From assembly GCF_014653435.1 (NCBI RefSeq), contig NZ_BNAO01000001.1, forward strand, positions 341,903 through 405,902: a DNA stretch of 64,000 nucleotides. The letters are read 5' to 3'. Position numbers and translations under genes: made by a program. Numbering within the stretch: the stretch's first letter is position 1; each line of letters opens with the position of its first letter. Below are positions 1 to 8,900 of this stretch, one piece after another. The stretch comes from Alishewanella longhuensis. GTDB lineage: Bacteria; Pseudomonadota; Gammaproteobacteria; Enterobacterales; Alteromonadaceae. The notes beneath the pieces were generated by a model. The model was given only the letters and a program-made list of their open reading frames with translations, was not told the DNA's origin and made no database searches.

Positions 1-1019
1 AGCATTACCTGGATATGGCCGCTTCTGTCCAGCAAGTAACAGAAGAGATTGTGCTAAAGATTGCACAGCATGCCAAGCAACTAACCAACGCAACCAAGCT
101 TTGTTTAGCCGGTGGCGTAGCGCTAAATTGTGTAGCGAATGGTCGCTTGCTGCGCGAAGGGCCTTTTCCGGAAATTTGGATCCAGCCAGCGGCTGGTGAT
201 GCCGGTGGCGCTTTAGGTGCGGCTTTATTGGCCTGGCATCAATATTATGCCCAAGAACGACACTGTGATGAGCAACACGATCAGATGCAAGGCGCTTATC
301 TGGGGCCAGCTTATAGCGAGGCAGAGATCGTCAAGGTGCTTGAAGAGCAGCAGGCTCCTTACCAGCAGTTGGCTGCTGCCGAGCTTTACCCTGAGGTAGC
401 CCGCTTATTGGCTGAGGGCAAAGTGGTGGGCTGGTTTCAGGGGCGAATGGAATTTGGGCCAAGGGCGCTGGGTAATCGCTCTATTTTAGGCGATGCCCGC
501 AGCCCAACCATGCAAAGTGTACTTAACCTAAAAATTAAACAGCGTGAATCATTCCGGCCTTTTGCCCCGGCGGTGCTGGTTGAGCAAGCCGAGCATTATT
601 TTGCACTGGCCACGCCTAGCCCTTATATGCTGCTGGTGGCACAGTTACAACAGCGTTGTTGTTTGCCAACAGATCCCGCGTTATCAGGTTTAGCCCAGCA
701 AGCCCTGCAACGCTCGGTTTTACCGGCCATTACCCATGTTGATTATAGCGCCAGGGTACAAACCGTTTGCCAGCAAACGAACCCCCGCTTTTATCAATTA
801 CTTCAAAGCTTCTATACACTAACGGGCACGCCGGTATTAATTAACACCTCCTTTAATGTGCGTGGCGAGCCGCCGGTATGCAGCCCACTCGATGCGTTGC
901 AGGGATTTTGGGCAACCGATATGGACTATTTGGTGTTAGGGAACTACGTATTAAGTAAAGAGGCGCAAGATCCAGCAAAGTTGGCGCAGGCACGGCAACG
1001 CTATTTTGCTGCGGATTAA
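1..1019 (+). CDS. Carbamoyltransferase, NodU/CmcH family (5' end outside window)
   Basis: The frame is open from base 3 (HYLD before the first Met at 15), so the true start lies upstream; about 338 C-terminal residues are present. Family members move a carbamoyl group from carbamoyl phosphate onto a hydroxyl, often of a sugar or polyketide. Visible signatures are the ATPase-fold strand LCLAGGVALNCVANG, the motif GPRALGNRSIL near residue 150 of the visible part, RESFRPFAP, and the C-terminal TSFNVRGEPPV segment typical of the carbamoyltransferase C-terminal domain. It is followed closely by SxtJ and DUF5989 genes, a recurrent trio in exopolysaccharide or secondary-metabolite loci. The acceptor cannot be told from this fragment. 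Confidence 0.88.
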   Translation, partial: HYLDMAASVQQVTEEIVLKIAQHAKQLTNATKLCLAGGVALNCVANGRLLREGPFPEIWIQPAAGDAGGALGAALLAWHQYYAQERHCDEQHDQMQGAYLGPAYSEAEIVKVLEEQQAPYQQLAAAELYPEVARLLAEGKVVGWFQGRMEFGPRALGNRSILGDARSPTMQSVLNLKIKQRESFRPFAPAVLVEQAEHYFALATPSPYMLLVAQLQQRCCLPTDPALSGLAQQALQRSVLPAITHVDYSARVQTVCQQTNPRFYQLLQSFYTLTGTPVLINTSFNVRGEPPVCSPLDALQGFWATDMDYLVLGNYVLSKEAQDPAKLAQARQRYFAAD

Positions 1020-1046
1020 GCGCGATAAGCCTAAAGTAACGGTAGG

Positions 1047-1454
1047 ATGAGCATGCAATTATTAGCCAAAACCGATGTAAAAGCCTTGCGCCAATTTGGT
1101 TGGCAAATGGCAATAGCTATTCCCTTATTATTTGGTCTGTTATTACCTTGGTTATTTAGTTGGCCATGGCCGCTCTGGCCATTTTATCTTGCGGCAATCT
1201 TGCTGTTATTCGCTGCTATCTACCCAAGAGGGCTTTACTACCCCTATCGATTATGGATGGCGTTTGCTGCGATGATGGGGTGGCTTAACACCCGTCTCCT
1301 GCTGGGCTTGGTGTTTTATGTTTTAATGTTGCCTATAGGTTTGGTATTGCGGCTCGCCGGTAAGTTGCAATATCAACGCACGCCAAAAGCCGCCAGCTAC
1401 TGGCAAACACCCGACAAAGCACCTACAGCTAAAGATTTGGAGAACCCTTTTTAA
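1047..1454 (+). CDS. SxtJ family membrane protein
   Basis: A small inner-membrane protein of about 135 residues with hydrophobic segments near residues 19-40, 43-60 and 68-105, ending in a basic, Pro-rich cytoplasmic tail. SxtJ proteins are named from the saxitoxin cluster and usually lie directly after a carbamoyltransferase, as here (27 bp gap); their biochemical role is unknown. Two starts are possible: ATG at 1047 or ATG at 1053. The second has the better-spaced GGTAGG. The stop overlaps the next start as TAATG, so translation is probably coupled. Confidence 0.75.
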   Translation: MSMQLLAKTDVKALRQFGWQMAIAIPLLFGLLLPWLFSWPWPLWPFYLAAILLLFAAIYPRGLYYPYRLWMAFAAMMGWLNTRLLLGLVFYVLMLPIGLVLRLAGKLQYQRTPKAASYWQTPDKAPTAKDLENPF

Positions 1455-1606
1455 TGCGCGAATTTTTAACCGATTTATGGGCGTTTTTACGGGTACGTAA
1501 AAAGCTTTGGTTACTGCCAATTATAGTGGTGTTGGCGTTATTAGGTGGGCTGATAGTAGCCAGTCAACAATCGGCGCTCGCTGGGCTGATTTATACGCTT
1601 TTCTAA
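1454..1606 (+). CDS. DUF5989 family small membrane protein
   Basis: A 50-residue ORF starting with ATG inside the SxtJ stop codon (TAATG). The product starts MREFLTDLWAFLRVRKKLW, then has one strongly hydrophobic helix (about residues 20-38) and ends GLIYTLF. The basic RVRKK patch before a single helix and the Y-T-L-F ending match DUF5989 proteins found beside carbamoyltransferases and SxtJ. Function is unknown; it probably acts in the inner membrane with its two neighbours. It is last in the operon and a hairpin follows about 30 bp downstream. Confidence 0.75.
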   Translation: MREFLTDLWAFLRVRKKLWLLPIIVVLALLGGLIVASQQSALAGLIYTLF

Positions 1607-1635
1607 AACCTGCTCTATCAAACTAGCAATCAGTG

Positions 1636-1673
1636 ACCCTTTACCTTTTACCTAAGGCAGAGGGTTTTGTTTT
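1636..1673 (+). terminator. Probable terminator of the carbamoyltransferase operon
   Basis: Nested stem: ACCCT (1636-1640) pairs with AGGGT (1661-1665), enclosing CCTT/AAGG, followed by TTTGTTTTG. The short stems and interrupted T-run make it moderate. Confidence 0.45.
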
Positions 1674-1718
1674 GCGCTATGTAAGCAAAATAGATGTTGA
1701 TGTAAATAAGTGTTGGTA

Positions 1719-1734
1719 TGCGCGCTACCGCACC
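1719..1734. promoter_or_regulatory. Crp/Fnr-like inverted repeat upstream of csbD-like gene
   Basis: TGCGCGCTACCGCACC fits TGYGC-N6-GYACN, the motif seen repeatedly in this island. It ends 82 nt before the CsbD-like start. Seen by eye; binding is inferred. Confidence 0.5.
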
Positions 1735-1816
1735 GAAACAACAATAATTCCTTTCTATAGTAGTTTTACTAACAATACGTAATTTCGCGTGTTGCTAAGT
1801 TTTAGCCGAGGCTACT

Positions 1817-2131
1817 ATGAAACCACAAACGCATAAAGCTACTGACAAAGCCGATCGGAATCTTCCTGCTGATAAAAAACAAGCCGACAGCAAGTTTACG
1901 TCGGTAAAACCTGCTCTGCAATCCAGCGATGCGATCAAAGTAAAAGGCAAATGGGATTTGCAGGTCAAAGCAGCAAAACATGAGTGGAGTAAGTTAAGTG
2001 AAGCAGAGTTACTGAAAAGTGATGGTAATTCGCAACAACTTACCGGTCTGGTACAGCAGCGTTATGCTATTGAGCGCCAGGTAGCCGAAAAACAAGTTAA
2101 GGCTTTTTTAGCTAAGTGCAACATGGCTTGA
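1817..2131 (+). CDS. CsbD-like stress protein
   Basis: A 104-residue hydrophilic protein. After a charged N-terminal tail (residues 1-40) comes the CsbD core: KGKWDLQVKAAKHEWSKLSE, then the D-G-N element and a helical QRYAIERQVAEKQVKAFL tail, a pattern shared by CsbD/YjbJ general-stress proteins. The N-terminal 40 residues are longer and more polar than in YjbJ (about 70 residues). CsbD proteins accumulate under osmotic, phosphate or general stress; molecular role unknown. It opens the stress island and has an upstream TGYGC-type inverted repeat. Confidence 0.72.
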   Translation: MKPQTHKATDKADRNLPADKKQADSKFTSVKPALQSSDAIKVKGKWDLQVKAAKHEWSKLSEAELLKSDGNSQQLTGLVQQRYAIERQVAEKQVKAFLAKCNMA

Positions 2132-2148
2132 TTATTCGTGGCGTTGCG

Positions 2149-2164
2149 TGCGCGTTATGGCAAT
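2149..2164. promoter_or_regulatory. Degenerate Crp/Fnr-like inverted repeat before triple-BON gene
   Basis: TGCGCGTTATGGCAAT, 38 nt before the ATG at 2203. The left half fits the island motif well; the right half (GCAAT) is weak. Confidence 0.3.
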
Positions 2165-2202
2165 CAGCGCCCTCTTTATGATGCACTAAAAAGGACACAA
2201 TT

Positions 2203-3021
2203 ATGAATATTTATGGCCATAAATTATTGCTGGTAAGCGCAATCTCATTAGTATTAGGCAGCACTGCCTGCTATGCCGCAGAAACTGCACAGAAAACCGA
2301 TACCACTAGCAGCATCGCCAATGCCAGGCAGGAAGCACAAATTTGGACAACCTATGCGTTAAGCCCCTATTTGCGGGCAAACGAGCTGAGTGTCAGTGTG
2401 ACAGCAGGTAAAGCAACCTTAACCGGGCACGTGGCAGAAGATGTACACAAAGAGCTGGCGGGTGAGATTGCTGCCGGTGTGACAGGTATTGAGAAGGTTG
2501 ATAATCAAATTATTGTTGATGCAGATTATACCGCAACGCCTAAGGCAAACAGCCGCAGTTATGGCGATGTTATTGACGATGCGACCATTACCACCGCAGT
2601 AAAATCCAAGCTGTTATGGAGTAAGCACACTGAAGGTATGGATACCAAAGTGGTAACGCATAATGGCAAGGTGCAGCTAAGTGGCACTGTGGCGTCCAGC
2701 CAGGCGAAGCAACAGGCGGAGAAGCTTGCAAAAAATACCGATGGTGTACGCGCGGTGGATAATCAACTCAAGATAAGTGATAAAGCCCAAACAGCGGAAA
2801 ATAGCAGTATTATTGCCGATAGTTGGATTACCACTAAGGTGAAATCGACCTATATGTATTCCAGCAATGTTGCAAGCTCTGATATCTCTGTTACGACCAA
2901 TGCCGGTGTTGTTACGCTTACCGGTAAGGTAGATAGTGGGGTAGAGCAAGCGCTGGCCGTGGAGCTGGCGCAAAATGTCCGTGGTGTAAAGAGTGTCTTG
3001 TCAGACAAACTGACCTTTTAA
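2203..3021 (+). CDS. Periplasmic protein with three BON domains (OsmY-like)
   Basis: 272 residues. A Sec signal peptide with hydrophobic core and likely cleavage after CYAA (about residue 26) is followed by three BON repeats at roughly 40-110, 120-190 and 200-270. Each has the ending in which a Gly-Val precedes a conserved Asn or Ser (GIEKVDNQI, GVRAVDNQL, GVKSVLSDK). BON domains bind phospholipid and protect the envelope in osmotic or membrane stress; OsmY itself has two. RBS AAAGGA precedes the ATG. The gene belongs with the island's other BON genes at 15.7-16.5 kb. Confidence 0.85.
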   Translation: MNIYGHKLLLVSAISLVLGSTACYAAETAQKTDTTSSIANARQEAQIWTTYALSPYLRANELSVSVTAGKATLTGHVAEDVHKELAGEIAAGVTGIEKVDNQIIVDADYTATPKANSRSYGDVIDDATITTAVKSKLLWSKHTEGMDTKVVTHNGKVQLSGTVASSQAKQQAEKLAKNTDGVRAVDNQLKISDKAQTAENSSIIADSWITTKVKSTYMYSSNVASSDISVTTNAGVVTLTGKVDSGVEQALAVELAQNVRGVKSVLSDKLTF

Positions 3022-3128
3022 CGCCTTGCTAGCTTAGGTATAGATGCCAGCCATCGTGGGTGGGTTGCTCAACTCAGCGATGGTATTGGCTTGTCTGGCG
3101 TCGGCGTATCAGCAAATGAGGCTTATCA

Positions 3129-3842
3129 GTGAAGACTAACCTTCCTTTGTACCCCTCTGCCATACTAGAGTTACAAACCGATAGAAGGCTAGCAGGTCGA
3201 GAGTCGATCTGCTGTAAGGCCTTGACTAAGCAGCAACAATTACTAGATGAGCAAAGGAAGCTACGGCAGATTAATCAGCTACTACTCTTAGCGTTAGCTC
3301 AGGCCGATGCCGTTAATGCCGGTATTACCCAGGCTTTACTCAGACAGAAATGTATCGCTCAGTATGATGAATTAACGGGGGCGCCAAACCGCCGTGTTAT
3401 GCAGGATCGCATCCAACAAATTATTAATGCCAATGCCCGGCGGCAGCAGATATTTGCGTTGCTATTTATTGATTTAGACCATTTCAAACCAATCAATGAT
3501 CGGTATGGTCATGTGCTGGGCGATAAGGTGCTGCAACAGGTTGTCAGTAGATTACATCAAATGATTCGTGCCAGTGATACGCTAAGTCGACAGGGTGGCG
3601 ATGAGTTTCTCCTGTTGCTGCCCGAGGTCACAGATTGTCAAGCCGTCTGCGTTATTGCTGAAAAGCTGCTACAAACGTTATCCCGTGTTTATACGGTAGA
3701 TGGGCATCAGTTGGCACTCTCCGCCAGTATTGGCATCGCACTATTCCCAGAGGATGGTACTTGCTTTACCAGCTTAGTCAGTAAAGCAGATAGCGCCATG
3801 TACAGGGCTAAGCGTCAGGGCGGAAATTGTTATTCTCACTAA
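3129..3842 (+). CDS. Diguanylate cyclase (GGDEF) with short N-terminal region
   Basis: 237 residues starting with GTG, preceded by GAGG. The N-terminal part (1-75) is a predicted helical, possibly coiled-coil segment (KQQQLLDEQRKLRQINQLLLLALAQ) with no recognised sensor. The GGDEF domain (about 78-235) has DELTGAPNRR, DLDHFKPINDRYGH, an intact GGDEF signature and an upstream RASD that fits the RxxD inhibitory site. It should make cyclic di-GMP from two GTP. No signal peptide or membrane segment is seen, so it is probably cytoplasmic. Confidence 0.85.
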   Translation: MKTNLPLYPSAILELQTDRRLAGRESICCKALTKQQQLLDEQRKLRQINQLLLLALAQADAVNAGITQALLRQKCIAQYDELTGAPNRRVMQDRIQQIINANARRQQIFALLFIDLDHFKPINDRYGHVLGDKVLQQVVSRLHQMIRASDTLSRQGGDEFLLLLPEVTDCQAVCVIAEKLLQTLSRVYTVDGHQLALSASIGIALFPEDGTCFTSLVSKADSAMYRAKRQGGNCYSH

Positions 3843-3853
3843 GTGCGTTGCTA

Positions 3854-3869
3854 TGCGTGCTGGCGTACA
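3854..3869. promoter_or_regulatory. Crp/Fnr-like inverted repeat before yqjD-like operon
   Basis: TGCGTGCTGGCGTACA fits TGYGY-N6-GTACA and ends 79 nt before the ATG at 3949. It resembles the ndvB upstream site in having GTACA as right half. Confidence 0.42.
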
Positions 3870-3948
3870 GATAACGCTAACGAAAGCTTGGATAATAACC
3901 CTATAGCAGTGGCAATTTCGCTGATGCTTGATTTTCACTGAGGTTACA

Positions 3949-4302
3949 ATGCAAAAGCCAATCGAAGCAAACTTAGGCAATAAAACATTTACACGCGGCG
4001 TAGATGCGGCTTCCGACAGCATACATAAAGTGATTGATAGTGCCTCTGGCGCAGTTGCACCGGCACTTGAGCAGGTCACTGCTGGTGCTCACAGTACCGT
4101 AGATAAAATGGCCGGTGGCGCGCATCATGCAGCTGAAGCCGTCGCCAACGGCAGTGCAAAACTTAGCGAACTAAAACAACATTTTAGTGAGCGTTGTCGC
4201 TGTCAGGTGCGTGAAAAACCACTGTTATCACTAGGTGTTGCAATTGCCTCCGGTGTGCTGCTGAGCTGGTGGTTTAGCCGCAGTCATACTGCACCGAAAT
4301 GA
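3949..4302 (+). CDS. YqjD/ElaB-like membrane-anchored protein
   Basis: 117 residues starting at ATG 3949, preceded by GAGG (an in-frame upstream extension has no RBS). It has a long Ala-rich amphipathic region (residues 10-80), the sequence VREKPLLSLGVAIASGVLLSWWFSR near the end, and a basic tail. The R-E-x-P then C-terminal hydrophobic helix is the hallmark of ElaB/YqjD/YgaM proteins, which are tail-anchored in the inner membrane and in E. coli can tether ribosomes in stationary phase. It starts a three-gene unit with yqjE- and yqjK-like genes, overlapping the next gene by ATGA. Confidence 0.72.
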   Translation: MQKPIEANLGNKTFTRGVDAASDSIHKVIDSASGAVAPALEQVTAGAHSTVDKMAGGAHHAAEAVANGSAKLSELKQHFSERCRCQVREKPLLSLGVAIASGVLLSWWFSRSHTAPK

Positions 4303-4712
4303 TAAAAGAAACGTCTTCGGCGGCCGGACAGGCCGCCGAAGCAGCAGATGAGCCGTCAGTTGGCGACAGTGTTCAGGCATTGTGGCAACAACTGGCGGCG
4401 CTGGCCGTTGAGCAACTGCAATTGTTTACGCTGGAAGGTGAGCGAGTTGCTCTGAGTATGGTTGCGGTGTTAATGCTGGGTTTATTAAGCAGTTTACTCC
4501 TACTAACGCTGTGGTTTTGCGGTCAGGCATTGCTGGTATTACTGATGTTGCAAACGGGTATCAACGCCACGTATGCGATCCTGTCGCTTATTCTGGTAAA
4601 CCTTTGTGGGCTAGGGCTGGTACGATGGCGCTTGCGCTATTACAGCCGTTTACTGCGCTTTCCCGCTACGCTAAAAAGTTTGCAAGCTAACAACGATGAG
4701 GTTGCAGAATGA
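4299..4712 (+). CDS. YqjE-like (phage holin superfamily III) membrane protein
   Basis: 137 residues with two strong membrane segments at about 48-72 and 77-103, flanked by a polar N-terminus and a basic C-terminus (RWRLRYYSRLLRFPATLKSL). This matches the DUF1469/YqjE family, called phage holin family III only by profile similarity; there are no phage genes here. In enterobacteria yqjD-yqjE-yqjK form one operon, as here, with ATGA overlaps on both sides. Function is unknown; probably a stress-time inner-membrane partner of the YqjD-like protein. Confidence 0.72.
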   Translation: MIKETSSAAGQAAEAADEPSVGDSVQALWQQLAALAVEQLQLFTLEGERVALSMVAVLMLGLLSSLLLLTLWFCGQALLVLLMLQTGINATYAILSLILVNLCGLGLVRWRLRYYSRLLRFPATLKSLQANNDEVAE

Positions 4713-5029
4713 AAGCAGGGCAATGGCGGCAGCTCAATCAGCAAATACACCAGTTAGAACAGCGTATTCCGCTGCGTAAACAGCAGCTTAGTGGTCAGTT
4801 CCGACAATGTCGTTTGGCACTTAGGCGTTCACTTAGTTCGCCGCAAGCGTTATTGTTGGGCGGGCTCACTGGCTTTGCTGTCGGTTTAACCTTACAAAAG
4901 CAGGCTCTTGAGACTAAGCCGCACGAGCCTGCGGCAACGGATGCAAGCGTTGCATCCGGCTTTTCACTGCTACCAGGTCTTGCTTGGCTATGGGGCTGGC
5001 GCTACTTCCTCGGCTGGCGTTGGTTTTAA
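4709..5029 (+). CDS. YqjK-like small protein
   Basis: 106 residues, third gene of the YqjD/E/K-like unit (4-bp overlap). The N-terminal half is strongly basic and helical (QQIHQLEQRIPLRKQQLSGQ); one hydrophobic stretch lies near 45-62 and a Trp-rich end (LAWLWGWRYFLGWRWF) at 90-106. Family assignment rests mainly on position and shape. Its last 42 bp overlap the 3' end of the convergent Crp/Fnr gene. Confidence 0.5.
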   Translation: MKAGQWRQLNQQIHQLEQRIPLRKQQLSGQFRQCRLALRRSLSSPQALLLGGLTGFAVGLTLQKQALETKPHEPAATDASVASGFSLLPGLAWLWGWRYFLGWRWF

Positions 5030-5737
5030 GTCGCCAAGAGCAGCATTATAGCTGTTAAGGCTTAATTGATAGCATTGGCAGCTTTGAGTTAACAGGGCTG
5101 CGCGGTTCAGAATTTTGATCTCTCCCCGGGTATAGCTTATTAGCTGCTGGCGTTGCATCACGCTGGCGGCTACGGTTACGCCACTACGCCTTACCCCTAA
5201 CATTTGTGCCAGAAACTGATGTGTTAGTTGCAGTTGCTCGCTGTGGGCTCTGTCCTGACTCATTAATAGCCAGCGCGCCAAGCGCTGCTCCAACAAATGA
5301 AAATGCGCACAGCCGGCGTTTAAGGCTAATTGTTGTAATAGCACAAAGAGGTACTGCTGCAAACAACGTCGCAGTTGCGGGCAATTTTTCAGGACCTGTT
5401 GTAAGGCTTTTGCTTCAATACGCCAGGCCATGCCATTACCTTGAACCACGGCCTGTATCGGGACAGTGTCAATATCCAGTACCAAGGTTACCCCTAGCAT
5501 ACCTTCGTTGCCAATAAGCCCGATCTCCAGCGGTGTATGGCCAGCCACCTTGGTTACCAGAGAAACAAAACCATCCAGAGGAAAGTACAGATACTGATAG
5601 GGTTGATCGGGCAGGCATAACTCCTCACCAAAGGTAAGCTTCACTTTTTCACAGTGTTGCAGCAGTTCGTTTTGTTCGCTAACCGGTAGTCGTTCCAATA
5701 AATGGTTCTGAACAATGGATTGTGTTAACAATGACAT
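4988..5737 (-). CDS. Crp/Fnr family regulator (copy 1, upstream of ndvB 3' end)
   Basis: 249 residues from ATG 5737, preceded by AAAGG; a GTG at 5755 is possible. A cyclic-nucleotide-binding-type beta barrel spans about 15-130 (YLYFPLDGFVSL, IGLIGNEGMLGV). It lacks the cAMP phosphate-binding RGEL-type loop of CRP, so the effector is not obviously cAMP. The HTH lies near 170-215 (FLAQMLGVRRSGVTVAASVMQ). There is no N-terminal Fnr cysteine cluster. It resembles the second regulator at 14.8-15.6 kb in layout, and both genes have an upstream TGTGC-N6-G(C)AC repeat, suggesting auto- or cross-regulation. The 3' end overlaps the yqjK-like gene convergently by 42 bp. Confidence 0.82.
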   Translation of the reverse strand: MSLLTQSIVQNHLLERLPVSEQNELLQHCEKVKLTFGEELCLPDQPYQYLYFPLDGFVSLVTKVAGHTPLEIGLIGNEGMLGVTLVLDIDTVPIQAVVQGNGMAWRIEAKALQQVLKNCPQLRRCLQQYLFVLLQQLALNAGCAHFHLLEQRLARWLLMSQDRAHSEQLQLTHQFLAQMLGVRRSGVTVAASVMQRQQLISYTRGEIKILNRAALLTQSCQCYQLSLNSYNAALGDLKPTPAEEVAPAP

Positions 5738-5832
5738 AAGACAAGCCTTTAGCACGGAGATAACCTCGGTGGTACAAGACAGGTGCTTTACTATCTCGAC
5801 GGCTCAGTGTGTGCCAACTCTAAATCGCTGTC

Positions 5833-5848
5833 TGTGCGCTACGGCACC
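5833..5848. promoter_or_regulatory. Crp/Fnr-like inverted repeat upstream of regulator copy 1
   Basis: TGTGCGCTACGGCACC, about 95 nt upstream of the regulator start at 5737. It fits TGTGC-N6-GCACN with a full left half. Confidence 0.5.
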
Positions 5849-5895
5849 TAAAGTCGCTCTGCAGCTGCTTTAGTCAGTGAGCAATAACAGGCAGC

Positions 5896-5928
5896 GGTTC
5901 TGCTGGCAATAATGTGCTCAGCAGAACC
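5896..5928 (-). terminator. Hairpin after ndvB
   Basis: GGTTCTGCTG (5896-5905) pairs perfectly with CAGCAGAACC (5919-5928) over a 13-nt loop, 20 bp past the ndvB stop. No T-run follows, so it may be a Rho-type end or a 3' stabiliser. Confidence 0.5.
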
Positions 5929-5948
5929 TAGCCAAGTGCGGCTATAAC

Positions 5949-8900
5949 TTAATCTTGGCTATCCAGTTGCCAATCCACGCTGTGCGTCTGCTGATCCAGC
6001 GGCAAACGAATGCAGCGGCGGCTGAGAAAGCGTGGCGAGTCTGCGGCAATCAGTTGTTCATCCAGCAGCAAGCCAGGGCTCGCCGTGTTTGGTGGCGATT
6101 GCCGGATGCGAAGGTGATAATGTGTACCTGCCAGCTGTACGGTCGCACTAAAACCGGGCCATGATTTGGGTAATTGCGGGGCCAGTTGCAGTTGCCCCTG
6201 CTGACGACTTATCCCCAATATAGCACCCAGTCCTGCCTGATACATCCAACCTGCGGCACCGGTATACCAGCTCCAGCCGCCGCGGCCAATATGGGGTGCT
6301 ACCGAATAAATATCGGCGGCCATCACATAGGGTTCTACTTTATAACGGTGCATACCTGCCGGGGTAAGGGCATGGTTAATAGGATTAAGCATACTAAATA
6401 ACTGCTGTGCCTGGTCTGCTTCTCCCAGTTTGGCTAGGGCTAGTACAACCCACATAGCCGCATGGCTATACTGGCCACCGTTTTCACGTAATCCGGGAGG
6501 ATAACCTTTAATATAACCTGGGTTGTTGACGCTGTGCTCAAAGGGCGGGGTGAAAAGCAAAAGCAGCTGTTCGGCAGGGCGCCATAAATGCTCTGTAACC
6601 GCCGCCATCGCAGTGGCAGTGCGCTGTGGATTGGCCGCTCCGGTTAGCACAGCCCATGACTGCGCAATAGAGTCTATTTGGCATTCCTCGCTTTGCGCGC
6701 TACCAAGCCAGCTGCCATCATCATAAGTCGCACGTTTATACCAGTTACCATCCCAGCCATGCTGCTCCAGTGCCTTACGCAATTGCAGGCTATGCGCTTG
6801 CCACTGGCTGGCGCGGGCGTGATCATAATCAGCAGCCAGCGGAATAAACTGAGTTAAGGTTTGCAACAACAACCAGCCTAACCAAACACTTTCCCCTTTC
6901 CCGGCTGCGCCTACCTGATCCATGCCATCATTCCAATCACCGCTACCGATTAGGGGTAAACCTAAGGTGCCACTTAAACTGATGGCGAGATCCAGACCAC
7001 GGGCGCAATGTTCAAACAGCGACGCGGTACAATCTGTTGGCATCGGTTGAAAGAAGGCATCATGTTGGCTGGCATCTAGCGGTGGTCCTTGTAAGAAGCT
7101 AACTTGCTCTGCCAGGATAGCCTTATCACCACTGCTTGCAATATAGTGGGCACAGACAAACGCTAGCCAGACACGATCATCGGAGATCCGGCTGCGCACG
7201 CCTTGTCCGGAATGTGGCAACCACCAGTGTTGCACATCGCCTTCAATAAACTGGCGCTCTGCCGCCCGCAATAAATGTTGGCGAGCCAACTCGGGAGCTG
7301 CAAAGGTAAGTGCCATACCATCTTGTAACTGATCCCGAAAGCCATAGGCGCCGCTAGCCTGATAAAAAGCAGCCCTTGCATACAGTCGGCAAACGATAGT
7401 TTGATACAGCAGCCAGCCGTTTAGCATAATGTCCATGGCACGATCTGGCGTCGTCACTTGCACGGCCCCTAATTTGGTGTGCCAGTGTGCCTGTACTTGC
7501 TGCAATAGCGCGCTTAAATCGGTTTGCCGATACTGTGTTACCAGAGCAAGGGCACTGGCCGTATCGCTGCTTTGCCCCAGAAAAAAGACCAGCTCTATGC
7601 GCTCACCAGGTGCCAGCGTTACCTGTTGCTGCAACGCGGCACAGGGATCTAAACCCGCGCCACTGCTAGCAGTTAGTGGGGTAGCGTGCAATAACGCCGC
7701 TGGACTGGCTAAGCTACGATTACGGCCAATAAACTCACTGCGATCGGCCGTCCAGCCGGATAGCGGCGCCGCCAGCGCCGCAAAGGCAACCGGCTTTGCA
7801 AAGGCGCTTTGCCAGGGATTACGTACCAGCAAAACTTCATGCTCGGTATCTAAGGTGGATAATAAAAAGGGTGCGCAGGCGCCGCGTTCACGACCAAGGA
7901 CCCATTCCGCATAAGCTGTTAATGTGAGGTGCCGCACTTTGCCAGAGTGGTTTTGTACACTTAAACGGCTAATTTTAATTGGATCCTCTAACGGCACATA
8001 TTGCAGCAAACTCAATTCAATACCATGTGCCTGATGATGAAAGCGGCTGTAGCCAAAACCATGGCATGCCTGATAATGGCCGCCATCGTTGCGCGGTTGT
8101 GCGGTTGCGCAAAATAGTGTGCCGTGTTCGTCATCTTTAACATAGATCACTTCGCTACTGGGATCGAGCACCGGATCATTGGACCAGGGGGTAAGTTGAT
8201 TTTCCCGACTGTTTGCGGCCCAACTGTAACCGCTGCCACTGGCAGAAACCTGAAAACCAAAGCGGGGATTCGCGATCACATTTAGCCAAGGCATAGGCGT
8301 ACGTTGCTGCTGCTGTAACAGCGTTATATATTCGCGGCCGTCGCTGGCAAAACCGCCCATTCCATTAAAATACTCCAGGGTAGCGCCACTGTGCGGTTCG
8401 GTTTTATGCTCGGCGGTACCGGCTCTGGGCACTATTATTGGCTGGCGCTGCCCTGCTTGCCAGGGTAGGGGCAGGGCAGGGGTTGCCAAGCGGGTTAATT
8501 GCTTGTTTAAGTTACCGCGGCGGGCATATAGCACGACCCGCGCGACCGCAGCCAGCTGCGCTCTGCTGGCTACACTCATTAAGTCTGCCCGTAGAATGTA
8601 GACTGCGCCAGCGGCGAGTGGCTGGTTTAAACCAGGTCGGCTTTGGCTGCGCCGTAACGAGGCTTCAATAGCGGACTGCAATTGCTGCATATAGGAAGTG
8701 GCGCGCTCGTTAATAATCACCAGGTCCACGGCTAATTGCTTCATCCGCCAGTATTCATGAGCCCGCAGCAATTGTTGCACTGTGGCAATCTCTTCAATAT
8801 CGTCAATATGCAGTAGTACTATGGGTAGGTCTCCCGAAATACTGTGCTGCCATAGTTCAGCCTGCGCAGCAGCGCCACGGAAAATCGCCGCTGCCGGGGC

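Noticed and set aside
3080..3115. Crp-like site upstream of the GGDEF gene
   Set aside because: TGTCTGGCGTCGGCGTA has neither the half-site sequence nor the spacing.
4299..4712. Phage holin suggesting a prophage
   Set aside because: YqjE-like proteins carry the holin name by profile only; no phage genes nearby.
7429..7914. 161-aa plus-strand frame opposite ndvB (also 11993-12418 and others)
   Set aside because: Antisense frames inside a long, well-conserved gene; low-complexity Cys/Ser/Arg-rich composition and no RBS.
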